From Paenibacillus sp. OVF10 (GTDB lineage: Bacteria; Bacillota; Bacilli; Paenibacillales; Paenibacillaceae), in assembly GCA_022836915.1 (NCBI GenBank), contig CP094668.1, forward strand, positions 2,976,001 through 3,040,000: a stretch of DNA of 64,000 nt, given 5' to 3'. Position 1 is the stretch's first letter; the number at the start of each line of letters is the position of its first letter. Below the pieces are notes generated by a model. That model was given only the letters and a program-made list of their open reading frames with translations. It did no database searches and was not told the DNA's origin. The position numbers and the translations under genes were made by a program. Below, piece after piece: positions 17,862-26,753 of the stretch.

Positions 17862-19054
17862 ATGTGGCTTACGCTGTTCATGCTGCTTGTGCTGGCAGGT
17901 CTGCCACCTGCGGACGCTCCGGGTTTCAGTCGTGAAGCGGCCGATGCACTGTCAGCAGCACTGGAATCCACGGATGAAATCCCTGACCCAGTAGGAGCGG
18001 ATCAACAGGCTAGGACCGCATCCATTCCCCAAGTAATGTGTTCACCGCTGCGGCATTTGGTGGAGGCAACCATGGCGAGGCTGCTCTCGCAGCTGCCTGG
18101 TCCGGGTCTGGCCCAAAAGTAGAGACTTCGGCTGTACTGGGTATGCAAACCTCGGATGACTGGTCTTTATGGAAGCGAAATATGCCTGTGAAATACATAG
18201 TACAAACCAATACAAGCGGTAAATTAACTGCACAGAGTTATGATGCCAAGCAATGTAACTGTGAACCTCCTGAAGTTACGCCGAAAATCAAAAGATGGCC
18301 TTGGCGTGGACCGCCAAGCAGGAAGCCGCTGCATCATTATCAAGTGCAATCGTTGCCTATCGCAAAAAAATGACGCTTGGCCCAAGAGTGTAACGCAAAT
18401 GGCCCAGCCATTTCCAAATAATATTCTGGGAGAGACTGCGCCAGGGATGACCGAGATGTTTCCGAAGCTGTTAGCTTTGCATCAAGGAAAGGCACAGGAA
18501 GGAAAGAGCGATTCAAATGGTAAAGAGAGCGGTTCAACATCTTCGAATTTGTCTCAAGGCAAAAATGCCGCTTTTGCAGATACGCTGGGAGGTCAGCCTT
18601 TTTGCAGGAACCGCTGGAGATTGTCATTGATAAGGATATACATAAACTTGCATTAATCAGTGGGGATACCATTGTTCGTATGTATGATGTGGGACTTGGC
18701 GGTGATCGAACACCGGAGGGTTCATTTGTCATTACAGATAAAGTGGTCAATCCGAATGGGCGCTCGAACGGTGAGTTTGGAAGCAGAGGTATGCAGCTCT
18801 CGAATACAAATTATGCCATCCATGGGACCAACGAGCCAGACAGTATCGGACTGGATGAGTCCCTTGGATGTGTGAGAATGCGTACAGGAGATGTAGAAGA
18901 GTTATTCGCTCTTGCTCCGCAAGGCACTCCGGTACGTATTGGAGAAGATGTACTGCCAGATCTGACGCTTGTTCCAGAAGCAAAGCAGCGTTATCAGCAT
19001 ACGCTTGTTCCAAAGCAGAATAATCCGAACAAAACGTATCACTGGCTGAATTGA
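17862..19054 (+). pseudogene. L,D-transpeptidase (YkuD domain), multiple frameshifts
   Basis: The C-terminal frame (from ~18602) holds a YkuD catalytic domain: LEIVIDKDIHKLALISGD, HGTNEPDSIGLDESLGCVRM (catalytic His and Cys in the S-x-GC-x-R signature). Such enzymes form 3-3 cross-links in peptidoglycan. The N-terminus at 17862 has a signal-like segment (MWLTLFMLLVLAGLPPADA). The linker between 18030 and 18600 changes frame at least four times: near 18033 (one A restores VNVFTAAAFGGG), between 18240 and 18300, near 18390, and at the T5 run near 18598 (one T gives GQPFLQEPLEIV). It is the most error-dense gene in the window; repaired length is about 398 aa. Confidence 0.8.
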
Positions 19055-19096
19055 TCTGTTTGATATGTAGAATCAGATGGATTCAGCCTGAATCAT

Positions 19097-19234
19097 CTAC
19101 ATGTTGGCAATAATGATAAGAGCACCAATGATGATGATCAAGCCGCCTACACTGGCTGCAGTCCATGCAATGGCTTTGCGATTCACTTCTTCTTTCTTTT
19201 GCTGTAATGCAGGTGGTTTACGTTTGGGAGCCAT
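19097..19234 (-). CDS. Small membrane protein, 45 aa
   Basis: The frame begins MAPKRKPPALQQKKEEVNRK and ends in one hydrophobic helix (GGLIIIIGALIIIANM). AAGGAGG lies 8 bases upstream of the ATG. The layout of a basic, charged cytosolic N-terminus and a C-terminal anchor suggests a tail-anchored small protein. No family is recognised. It is encoded opposite to its neighbours. Confidence 0.65.
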   Translation of the reverse strand: MAPKRKPPALQQKKEEVNRKAIAWTAASVGGLIIIIGALIIIANM

Positions 19235-19487
19235 GAGTTATTCCTCCTTATTGGAATAGAACTGGTGTAGAGTAACCATGCTCTCATTGTAAAGAATTCA
19301 ACTCGTCATTTCCAGTGGGCGGGTGGATTTCTTGTGAGCATTTTGTATTATTCGATTTGTGCTGTCTATGCGCAAACTACTTTCCTTTTAATAAGAAACA
19401 GATAGACTTGTGTGTAGAGTGTTTTTTTACATATGAAAAGACGGAAAACGGCTTTTTGGCGTACCGGAACAGAACGGAGTGAGTGAT

Positions 19488-20585
19488 TTGTTATACAGAA
19501 GTCTTGCTAAACCTTTGTTGTTCAAAATGGACCCTGAACAGGCCCATCATCTGATTATTGGCGGCCTTAGTGGCATGGGCAGCATCCGTCCGGTTCCTTC
19601 CGGACTGCGTGTGATGTACGGCGTTCGTGAAACGTCTGATCTGGCTGTTGACATGTTTGGGTGTCATTTCCCTACACCTGTTGGTCTGGCTGCGGGTCTG
19701 GACAAAAACGGACAGGCCGTAACGGGCTTTTCTTCCATCGGGTTTGGATTCATGGAAGTGGGAACCGTGACGCCACTTGCACAACCAGGTAACGATCAAC
19801 CACGGCTGTTCCGTTTGCCTCCAGATGAGGCTTTGGTGAACCGGATGGGCTTCAACAATCTGGGTGCGGAAGCGATGGCAGGAGAACTTTCACGTCTACA
19901 GGATCGGCGTATTCCAGTGGCTGTTAACATCGGCAAGAATAAGGCAACGTCTAATGAGGAAGCTCACCTGGACTATTCGAAGTGCATTCAGGCACTATAC
20001 GATTATGCTGATCTGTTCGTGGTTAATATCAGTTCACCAAATACACCGGATTTGCGTAATCTGCAACATGGGAATGAATTGAAGGAACTGCTCGCTGCGG
20101 TTATGAACGAGATGAACGTGCAGCATGCACGAGCGGGCGGAGCGACCAAATCCGTTCTGGTGAAGATCGCACCGGATGTGAATGATCAGGAACTTGAATA
20201 TATGGTTCGCACAATTGCAGACAGCGGTGTTGCTGGCATTATTGCAACGAACACAACCATCAGTCGTACAGGACTTTCCCACCAACATGCAAAAGAGACT
20301 GGCGGTCTGAGCGGTAAACCTCTGCGTGAGCGTTCTACGGAGATTATTCGCCAGATCTATCGTCAGACTGAAGGCAAACTTCCGATCATCGGTTCAGGTG
20401 GTATTTTCACAAGTGAGGATGCTTACGAGAAAATTAAAGCCGGAGCAAGTCTGGTCGAAATATATACAGCATTAATCTACGAAGGACCTGAGGTGAATCG
20501 GCGCATTCATGCCGGACTGCGTGAGTTACTGCGCAAGGACGGTTATCGTCATATCTCTGAAGCGGTTGGTGCAGAGCATCGTTAA
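19488..20585 (+). CDS. pyrD: Dihydroorotate dehydrogenase, class 2 (quinone)
   Basis: PyrD oxidises dihydroorotate to orotate in pyrimidine synthesis and passes electrons to quinone. The N-terminal helical extension (MLYRSLAKPLLFKMDPEQAH) is the membrane-binding part of class 2 enzymes; VVNISSPNTPDLRNLQ holds the catalytic Ser, and IIGSGGIFTSEDAYEKI binds FMN phosphate. TTG 19488 is chosen, 8 bases after GGAG; GTG 19479 overlaps the binding site. Length is 365 aa. It lies away from any pyr operon, as is usual for class 2 genes. Confidence 0.92.
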   Translation: MLYRSLAKPLLFKMDPEQAHHLIIGGLSGMGSIRPVPSGLRVMYGVRETSDLAVDMFGCHFPTPVGLAAGLDKNGQAVTGFSSIGFGFMEVGTVTPLAQPGNDQPRLFRLPPDEALVNRMGFNNLGAEAMAGELSRLQDRRIPVAVNIGKNKATSNEEAHLDYSKCIQALYDYADLFVVNISSPNTPDLRNLQHGNELKELLAAVMNEMNVQHARAGGATKSVLVKIAPDVNDQELEYMVRTIADSGVAGIIATNTTISRTGLSHQHAKETGGLSGKPLRERSTEIIRQIYRQTEGKLPIIGSGGIFTSEDAYEKIKAGASLVEIYTALIYEGPEVNRRIHAGLRELLRKDGYRHISEAVGAEHR

Positions 20586-20718
20586 GAAGGAATGTGGATC
20601 CCCGGATTGAAAATATAGAAGCATGGAAGAGCGTAAAATGGTTCGGGACTCTTCCCCCACCAAACATCATGTATAATGGAATAGAACAGGGGACGCTATA
20701 GAGACAGGAGGCATAAGC

Positions 20719-21534
20719 ATGGACGGTAGAGACTGGGGTACATTTTTACTTCCTTATGAACAAGCGGTAGAGGAATTAAAAGTCAAGTTTAAGACAATGC
20801 GGGCGGAGCTGAAAAAACGAGAAGAGTATGCCCCGATTGAATTCGTTACCGGTCGTGTCAAAAAAATATCCAGTATTCTGGAGAAATCCAGACGACTGAA
20901 TGTGTCGCTTGATGACGTGGAGACAGGCATTGAGGATATTGCAGGTATCCGTATCATGTGCCAATTCGTAGACGATATCCGTCGGGTTGCCGAATACATT
21001 CGAGGCCGCAAGGATCTCACGGTACTCATTGAGAAAGATTATATTACGAATTTCAAAGAGAGCGGCTATCGCAGCTTCCATATGATTATTGAGTATCCCG
21101 TTCAGACGGCTCTGGGACAAAAGATCGTATTGGCCGAGATTCAGATCCGGACACTTGCCATGAATTTCTGGGCTACCATTGAACATTCTCTGAGTTACAA
21201 ATTCCGGGAGAGCTTACCGGATGACATGCGAGCCAGGCTGAAAAAAACAGCTGAGGCTGCTTTTGTACTGGATAATGAGATGTCTGCAATTCGTCTACAG
21301 ATTTTGGAGGCGCAGAAGGCATTTGAGGATGATTCCAATATCGTGTCAAGAACATTGAATATCATTCATCAATTGTACTTCTACCACCTTGTCAGCGAAG
21401 CGATTGAAGCACAGAAGCGATTTAACGATTACTGGGAACGGCATGATATGGAAGGGCTCAAAGACTTGCTCGATGACGTGAAGAAACTTCTGAACAACGC
21501 CAGAAAGGGCGAAAACCCGGATGAGCATCTATGA
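20719..21534 (+). CDS. relQ: Small alarmone synthetase, RelQ/YjbM type
   Basis: This single-domain (p)ppGpp synthetase transfers pyrophosphate from ATP to GDP or GTP in the stringent response. Visible synthetase blocks are GRVKKISSILEKSRR, IEDIAGIRIMCQFVDDI, SGYRSFHMIIEYP and EIQIRTLAMNFWATIEHSL. There is no HD hydrolase, TGS or ACT domain. At 271 aa it is longer than B. subtilis YjbM (~210), with a C-terminal helical extension. AGGAGG precedes the ATG by about 8 bases. It overlaps the DUF309 gene by 14 bases. Confidence 0.9.
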   Translation: MDGRDWGTFLLPYEQAVEELKVKFKTMRAELKKREEYAPIEFVTGRVKKISSILEKSRRLNVSLDDVETGIEDIAGIRIMCQFVDDIRRVAEYIRGRKDLTVLIEKDYITNFKESGYRSFHMIIEYPVQTALGQKIVLAEIQIRTLAMNFWATIEHSLSYKFRESLPDDMRARLKKTAEAAFVLDNEMSAIRLQILEAQKAFEDDSNIVSRTLNIIHQLYFYHLVSEAIEAQKRFNDYWERHDMEGLKDLLDDVKKLLNNARKGENPDEHL

Positions 21535-22003
21535 GCCACTGTACATTGACTACTTAATCTACTTCAATCGGGATCAGGATTATTTCGAGTGCCATGAGGT
21601 GCTGGAAGAATTGTGGCTTGAACGTAACCGGGATTCTCTCTATAAAGGGTTGTTGCAAATTGCGGTTGGTTTATACCACTTCCGGAATGGCAATCTCCGC
21701 GGAGGAACGATGATGTTACAGAGCTCGCTTGATCTTCTGGAATCTTATCCTGCTACAATTCTGGGCATTGACCTTGGGACTTTGGTACGGGATGTACAGG
21801 AAATCGTGAAGGAACTGTCCCTATCAGATGTTCAGTCTGTGACTTACAGGGATTTGTCCATACGAATTGTTGATGAGGTCTTAGAACAGGAGATATCCAG
21901 AAGATCGCTTGAGCTAAAACCTAATATTCCGCAACGCCGGAGTCCTACCAGAGGGCGAATATACGAAGAGAAGATGAAGGCGATGGATCAGGGTAAAAGT
22001 TAA
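21521..22003 (+). CDS. DUF309 family protein
   Basis: The 160-aa protein has the DUF309 signature (FNRDQDYFECHEVLEELWLE, ~15-34) followed by KGLLQIAVGLYHFRNGNLRG. It is helical and soluble. The start lies inside the end of relQ (14-base overlap), so the two are translationally coupled. The function of DUF309 is unknown. A terminator ends the pair. Confidence 0.85.
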   Translation: MSIYEPLYIDYLIYFNRDQDYFECHEVLEELWLERNRDSLYKGLLQIAVGLYHFRNGNLRGGTMMLQSSLDLLESYPATILGIDLGTLVRDVQEIVKELSLSDVQSVTYRDLSIRIVDEVLEQEISRRSLELKPNIPQRRSPTRGRIYEEKMKAMDQGKS

Positions 22004-22063
22004 GCTGTTATCAGCGTTAACATCCAAATGAGCATCCCATGGATATGAAGTTCCATGTATATG

Positions 22064-22109
22064 AAACACCCCGACGATTCCTGTAAAGGGAAAGATCGGG
22101 GTGTTTTTG
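22064..22109 (+). terminator. Rho-independent terminator
   Basis: AAACACCCCGA pairs with TCGGGGTGTTT, followed by a T run. Confidence 0.85.
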
Positions 22110-22221
22110 AATGTTGCGTCATATCCAGATGATTGCAGGTGGCACAGCCTGTCCTTCAATAGAACTGTGTCTGGTGATACAAGTGCCAGATTGTAGATAC
22201 TTGTGGAAACTGATCTATCAG

Positions 22222-22770
22222 TTAGCTTGCTGAAGGAGCGGCACTACCTTTATATTTTTGGAAAAATTGTTTGTAATCATCCAGTGTGTAGCCTTGGTCA
22301 CTGCCATTCTCTTTCAGTCCGCCAACCATACGGTCTTTCTCGACACCAGCCTCATAATAGACGAGTGTAGGCGTGAACTCGATATTGTAATCCGTCCATC
22401 CTGCTTCGAATTCACGCAGATTGAACTGCGGAAGCTCAATACCTTCACTGTCAACCAGTGGCATCAACTGAGGTGTTGTTGCACGGCAGTGCGAGCAGTC
22501 GGAAGCAAAGAAATAAACAAAAAAGCTGTCTTTGTTATCGATTTTGGCTTTGAGATCAGTGGGTACAATAATTTGTTGATAGTTGGGATCACTAAGTAGC
22601 TCCCGTGTAGCTGGATTAAGCTTGGAAGCAGCGATTCCATAAGCATTTTCCACTGAATCCATCTGTTTCTTGGATTGCTGGTCTACGACAACCAGTGCTG
22701 CAATCATAATGATTAAAATACCCAGGAATATAAGGATCGCAGCACTTTTCTTTTTCTTCTTGGATTTCAT
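22222..22770 (-). CDS. Membrane-anchored thioredoxin-like protein
   Basis: The 182-aa protein has a very basic N-terminus (MKSKKKKKS), one membrane anchor (AAILIFLGILIIMIAALVVV) and an extracytoplasmic thioredoxin-like domain with ASDCSHCRATTPQL as the CxxC site and EFTPTLVYYEAG as the cis-Pro region. It resembles the Bdb/DsbA-like thiol proteins of Bacillales. GGGGGATG lies seven bases before ATG 22770; the frame extends upstream without a binding site. The partner is unknown. Confidence 0.8.
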   Translation of the reverse strand: MKSKKKKKSAAILIFLGILIIMIAALVVVDQQSKKQMDSVENAYGIAASKLNPATRELLSDPNYQQIIVPTDLKAKIDNKDSFFVYFFASDCSHCRATTPQLMPLVDSEGIELPQFNLREFEAGWTDYNIEFTPTLVYYEAGVEKDRMVGGLKENGSDQGYTLDDYKQFFQKYKGSAAPSAS

Positions 22771-22991
22771 TGGACATCCCCCATCGATCATATCGAAATA
22801 TAGTTTGGGCAAAAATAAAGGTTGGGATAATATGCATAAACACCCGAATTTTTGCTCAGGAATCAATCTACTTGCCATTATACTACATTACACGCTGTAG
22901 TGGAATAGATACGATATGATAGGAAAGCAAAGCTTGGATATGATAAAATAAAACGATATTGCAATCTTACCAAGACAGGATGAGTGGGAAT

Positions 22992-24689
22992 ATGGGTGTA
23001 AAGTTACCTTTGATATTTGCTGAGCGAATGAAAAGTTTGCTGGGTGATGAGTTTGAACAATTTATGAAATCTTATGAACAGTCTCCTCATGCGGGACTGA
23101 GAGTGAATACGTTAAAAATATCGATGGAACAATTCGATGAGATCGCTCCGTTTGACCTAAGACCTATTCCGTGGTGTGAGACAGGATTCTATGTACCTCA
23201 TGGTGTTAAACCGGGGTTGCACCCTTATTATCATGCAGGTCTGTATTATATACAGGAACCAAGTGCAATGGCTCCAGTTGAATTATTGCAGGTGGAGCCT
23301 GGAGACCGCGTGCTTGATCTGTGTGCTGCTCCGGGAGGAAAAACGACACAGATTGCTGCAAAGCTGCAAGGCAAGGGTGTACTTGTCACGAACGATATCC
23401 ATGCTGAACGCACGAAAGCGCTGGCCAAGAACGTGGAATTGTACGGGGTGCGTAACGCCGTTGTTTTGAATGAGTCGCCCGAGCGGATCGCAAATGCATT
23501 TCCTCATTATTTTGACAAAGTATTAATTGATGCGCCTTGTTCAGGTGAAGGCATGTTCCGCAAGGATGAAGACATGGTGAAATCGTGGGAACATCATTCG
23601 GTGGAAAAATGTGTGCTCATGCAGCGCGATATTCTTGAAACTGCGGCACGATTGCTAGCCCCGGGAGGAACCATCGTATATTCGACATGTACTTTTGCGC
23701 CGGAGGAGAACGAAGCGATGATTGCGGAGTTCCTGAATGTAAACAGTGATTTCGTAATAAGTGACATTCCTGAAGAGACAGGATTTGCTCCAGGACGTCC
23801 GGAATGGGTTCGTCAGATGATGCCTGAGAAGGCGGATGAGACGGAAGCTGTACTGGGGCAAACGCGTGGCACCGCAAGATTGTGGCCTCACCTTTTGGAA
23901 GGCGAGGGACATTATGTCGCTGTGTTGCAGCATCGTGCAGGGCAAGGAATAGAAACAGATCAACCTGGAGTAGTTAAAGAAGGAGCAATGGAGTATGGAC
24001 AGGTCGTGGATGTGTCCAGGATTGAAGTAGAGGGGAACAATGATCACTCTATTGCTGCTTCTTCAATTGCTATGACCAAGGCTGATCGCAAAAAGGAACG
24101 TTTATTGCGAATTGAATCCCGAGAGTCCCATGACAGACAGGCTGGTGGCGGCAAGAATTCGGGTAGACAGAGCAAAAAAGGTAAAGATCACGGTGGACGT
24201 AAATCGGAACGGGGTCAGGGACGCGGAACTGATCCAGCAAGTATTGATTCGGTTGCGATCTACACTTCATTTATGAAAGAACAATTGGAGATTGAGTTAA
24301 CTGGAGAAACGGTATGTTATGGAGATCGTGTGTATCAATCCTCGGTTGGTGCAGCTCGGTTGGAGGGACTGAAAGTCATTCGTCCAGGCTGGTTTATGGG
24401 CACGATCAAGAATGGACGATTTGTTCCGTCCCACCCGCTTGCATGTGCTCTGAATGCATCTGAAGCACGGCGTAGCGTAAATCTGTCGTCCGCTGATGGC
24501 GAAGCCGTGAGGTACCTCAAGGGTGAAACGTTAAATATTGAAGAAAAACGAGTGGTGCTCAAGGCGGATACGTTTGCCAAAGGGTACGTTCTTGTATGTG
24601 TAGATGGTTATGCCGCTGGCTGGGGAAAATGGCTGGATGGTGTGCTGAAGAATGAATATCCGGCAGGCTGGAGGTGGACATCGGTATGA
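22992..24689 (+). CDS. rsmF: RsmF/YebU-like rRNA (cytosine-5-)-methyltransferase
   Basis: This 565-aa NOL1/NOP2/Sun protein uses SAM to methylate a cytosine in rRNA. DLCAAPGGKTTQIAAKLQGK is the SAM site, IDAPCSGEGMFRKDE holds one catalytic Cys (motif IV) and YSTCTFAPEENE the other (motif VI). A basic, low-complexity linker (~360-416, rich in Lys, Arg, Gly) joins a C-terminal RNA-binding domain. The start is taken at ATG 22992 after GAGTGGGA; ATG 22980 is possible. It overlaps the next gene by ATGA. Confidence 0.9.
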   Translation: MGVKLPLIFAERMKSLLGDEFEQFMKSYEQSPHAGLRVNTLKISMEQFDEIAPFDLRPIPWCETGFYVPHGVKPGLHPYYHAGLYYIQEPSAMAPVELLQVEPGDRVLDLCAAPGGKTTQIAAKLQGKGVLVTNDIHAERTKALAKNVELYGVRNAVVLNESPERIANAFPHYFDKVLIDAPCSGEGMFRKDEDMVKSWEHHSVEKCVLMQRDILETAARLLAPGGTIVYSTCTFAPEENEAMIAEFLNVNSDFVISDIPEETGFAPGRPEWVRQMMPEKADETEAVLGQTRGTARLWPHLLEGEGHYVAVLQHRAGQGIETDQPGVVKEGAMEYGQVVDVSRIEVEGNNDHSIAASSIAMTKADRKKERLLRIESRESHDRQAGGGKNSGRQSKKGKDHGGRKSERGQGRGTDPASIDSVAIYTSFMKEQLEIELTGETVCYGDRVYQSSVGAARLEGLKVIRPGWFMGTIKNGRFVPSHPLACALNASEARRSVNLSSADGEAVRYLKGETLNIEEKRVVLKADTFAKGYVLVCVDGYAAGWGKWLDGVLKNEYPAGWRWTSV

Positions 24690-25432
24690 GTGGAAAAGGC
24701 AAACAAACGCTACGTCTGGACAAAATATTAAGCCATATGGGTGTGGGAACACGAAGTGAACTCAAAAAGATGGTGAAACAAGGCAGAATCCATGTGGACG
24801 GCAAAGCGGTGAAAGACAGTGGTGTACAGGTGAATCCCGAGGTCAACGTCATTGAAGCCGATGGCGAGCGGATTGTGTATCGGGAGATGATCTATCTGAT
24901 GCTGCATAAACCTCCGGGTGTTGTGTCTGCTACCGAGGACAACAGAGATAAGACGGTACTGGATCTGCTACGCAAAGAGGATCGGGTGTTCAATCCTTTT
25001 CCTGTGGGACGACTGGATAAGGATACGGAAGGACTGCTCATTCTCACAAATGATGGTCCACTTGCTCATGATCTGTTATCTCCACGCAAGCATGTGCCCA
25101 AAACCTATGAAGCCCGTGTGCTGGGAAACGTGGATGAAGCAGATGTGCAACGTTTCAAGGCGGGCATTCAATTGGATGACGGATACGAGACGCTGCCGGC
25201 CGAACTGACTATACTTGGTCAGGAAGAAACGGAAGAAGGCACGATCTCGTCAATCTCGCTTATTATTCACGAAGGGAAGTTTCACCAGGTAAAACGTATG
25301 TTTCAGGCGGTAGGCAAGCGTGTGATCTATCTGAAACGCGTTGCCATGGGTGAGCTGGAACTAGCTTCCGATCTTGCTATCGGAAGCTATCGTGAACTAA
25401 CCGCAGACGAGATGAACCTTCTGCGGAAGTAA
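24686..25432 (+). CDS. RsuA/RluB family pseudouridine synthase
   Basis: The 248-aa protein begins with an S4 RNA-binding domain (LRLDKILSHMGVGTRSELKK) followed by the catalytic domain with VGRLDKDTEGLLILTNDG, whose Asp is the catalytic residue, and HEGKFHQVKRMFQAVGK. It isomerises a uridine in rRNA, probably 16S (RsuA type). Its ATG overlaps the methyltransferase stop, so the two rRNA modification genes are coupled. The stop is followed at once by the tandem hairpin repeat. Confidence 0.9.
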   Translation: MSGKGKQTLRLDKILSHMGVGTRSELKKMVKQGRIHVDGKAVKDSGVQVNPEVNVIEADGERIVYREMIYLMLHKPPGVVSATEDNRDKTVLDLLRKEDRVFNPFPVGRLDKDTEGLLILTNDGPLAHDLLSPRKHVPKTYEARVLGNVDEADVQRFKAGIQLDDGYETLPAELTILGQEETEEGTISSISLIIHEGKFHQVKRMFQAVGKRVIYLKRVAMGELELASDLAIGSYRELTADEMNLLRK

Positions 25433-25835
25433 AAGCTCCCGACCTTCGCGAAGCGGAGCAGGGAGTCGTGGAGGAAGCGAAGCCCCGATACTAACGCCGA
25501 AGGCGAGAAAGCTCCTGTCCTTCGCGAAGCGGAGCAGGGAGTCGTGGAGGAAGCGAAGCCCCGATACTAAACGCCGCAGGCGAGAAAGCTCCCGACCTTC
25601 ACGAAGTGAAGCAGGGAGCCGGGCAGAGAGCGAAGCCCTGCCCGTAATGGTCCCGGTTAAGCTTGGGCGGGAGCGCCGCTAACCAGCGGTGTGCCCGGCA
25701 ACAAGCGTTCCTACGCCAACCGTGACATAGCAAGACCCGACCTAACACCGGTGAGCAAGACGGGAGTCCAGAGGGCAGAGCCCTCTGGGGCCCTCCCTCG
25801 GAAGGGAGGGTTTGGGTGGGTGCGACTACTAACAG
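25433..25835. repeat. Tandem multi-hairpin G+C-rich repeat region
   Basis: Units of 76 and 77 bases start at 25432 and 25508, with a third diverged unit at 25585. Each begins AAAGCTCC and contains an outer CTCCC/GGGAG stem around an inner hairpin with a GAA loop. The inner stem is CTTCGC/GCGGAG in units 1 and 2 and CTTCAC/GTGAAG in unit 3, so paired bases changed together. Two further hairpins follow: CCAGAGGG/CCCTCTGG and CCCTCCCT/AGGGAGGG with a CGGA loop (near 25770-25812). An open frame over its last part continues into the HAD gene but has no gene-like character. Confidence 0.8.
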
Positions 25836-25852
25836 ATGAGGATGAAGCCAGA

Positions 25853-26656
25853 ATGACTTATAAATTAATTGCACTTGATGTAGATGGAACATTGCTGAAT
25901 GATCATCATGAACTTACCGAATGGACTCAGGAGACCTTGATCCAAGCTTCCCGTCAGGGAGCAGAGATCGTTCTGTGTTCGGGTAGAGGTCCTGCCAACA
26001 CGATTCCTTTTATGGAGCAGATGGGACTGGATGGATATGTGATTACACATAATGGCGCCGTTACTGCGCAAGTCGATACCCGTGAAGTGGTTCATCATTT
26101 TGCATTAGATGGACAAGGACTGGAGCCAATCATATCCTACTGTCGAACCAATGGAGTACATTTTGATATCAATACAGCATTTGGTCTGTATGTGGATCAA
26201 CCGGAAGGTTTGGGTTTGCAGGTGCGTGAGATGTATTACAACTTTATGGCAGAGCCACTGAAGTTACCCAAGTGGGTTGACATGACAGAACCGCTGGCGA
26301 AATTCACTGCATTTGGTCCGATTGAACAGATGGATGCAGTGCTTCAGGAATGGTCTACCTGGAATCTGCCTTATTATATGACACGGAGTGGTGACTTTTT
26401 TATTGATCTGATGCATCCCGAAGCGTCCAAAGGCGCTGCACTGAAAAGGCTTGCCGAATCGAAAGGAATCATGCCTTCGGAGATTATGGCGATTGGTAAT
26501 TACTTCAATGATATTACGATGCTGACCTTTGCGGGCAAAGGCATTGCCATGGATAACTCACCGGACGAGGTGAAAGCTGCTGCAAACGAGGTTACACTTT
26601 CCAATAACGAGCAGGGTGTGGCACACGCAATCCAAAAATATGTGTTATCCGTCTAA
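25853..26656 (+). CDS. Cof-like HAD superfamily phosphatase
   Basis: The 267-aa protein has HAD motif I (LIALDVDGTLLND), motif II within VLCSGRGP, the conserved Lys in HPEASKGAALKRL and motif III/IV around AIGNYFNDITMLTFAGKGIAMDN, with a Cof-type (IIB) cap between. These enzymes dephosphorylate sugar phosphates or cofactors such as FMN. A typical member has GD-x3-D in the last motif; here it is GNYFND, as in many Cof proteins. ATG 25853 is chosen because the family starts there, although the frame is open through the upstream repeat. Confidence 0.9.
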   Translation: MTYKLIALDVDGTLLNDHHELTEWTQETLIQASRQGAEIVLCSGRGPANTIPFMEQMGLDGYVITHNGAVTAQVDTREVVHHFALDGQGLEPIISYCRTNGVHFDINTAFGLYVDQPEGLGLQVREMYYNFMAEPLKLPKWVDMTEPLAKFTAFGPIEQMDAVLQEWSTWNLPYYMTRSGDFFIDLMHPEASKGAALKRLAESKGIMPSEIMAIGNYFNDITMLTFAGKGIAMDNSPDEVKAAANEVTLSNNEQGVAHAIQKYVLSV

Positions 26657-26753
26657 TCCTACATCTTATACTTAAAATGCACGCTTCCCTCATAATCTAC
26701 CGTCCTCAGGGGCATCCTAAGAGAATAACGTTAGGAATGGAGGAGGACACGTG

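Noticed and set aside
25432..25660. Tandem repeats as a CRISPR array
   Set aside because: Only three direct units of 76-77 bases without unique spacers; the units are themselves hairpin-rich and diverged, and no cas gene is near.
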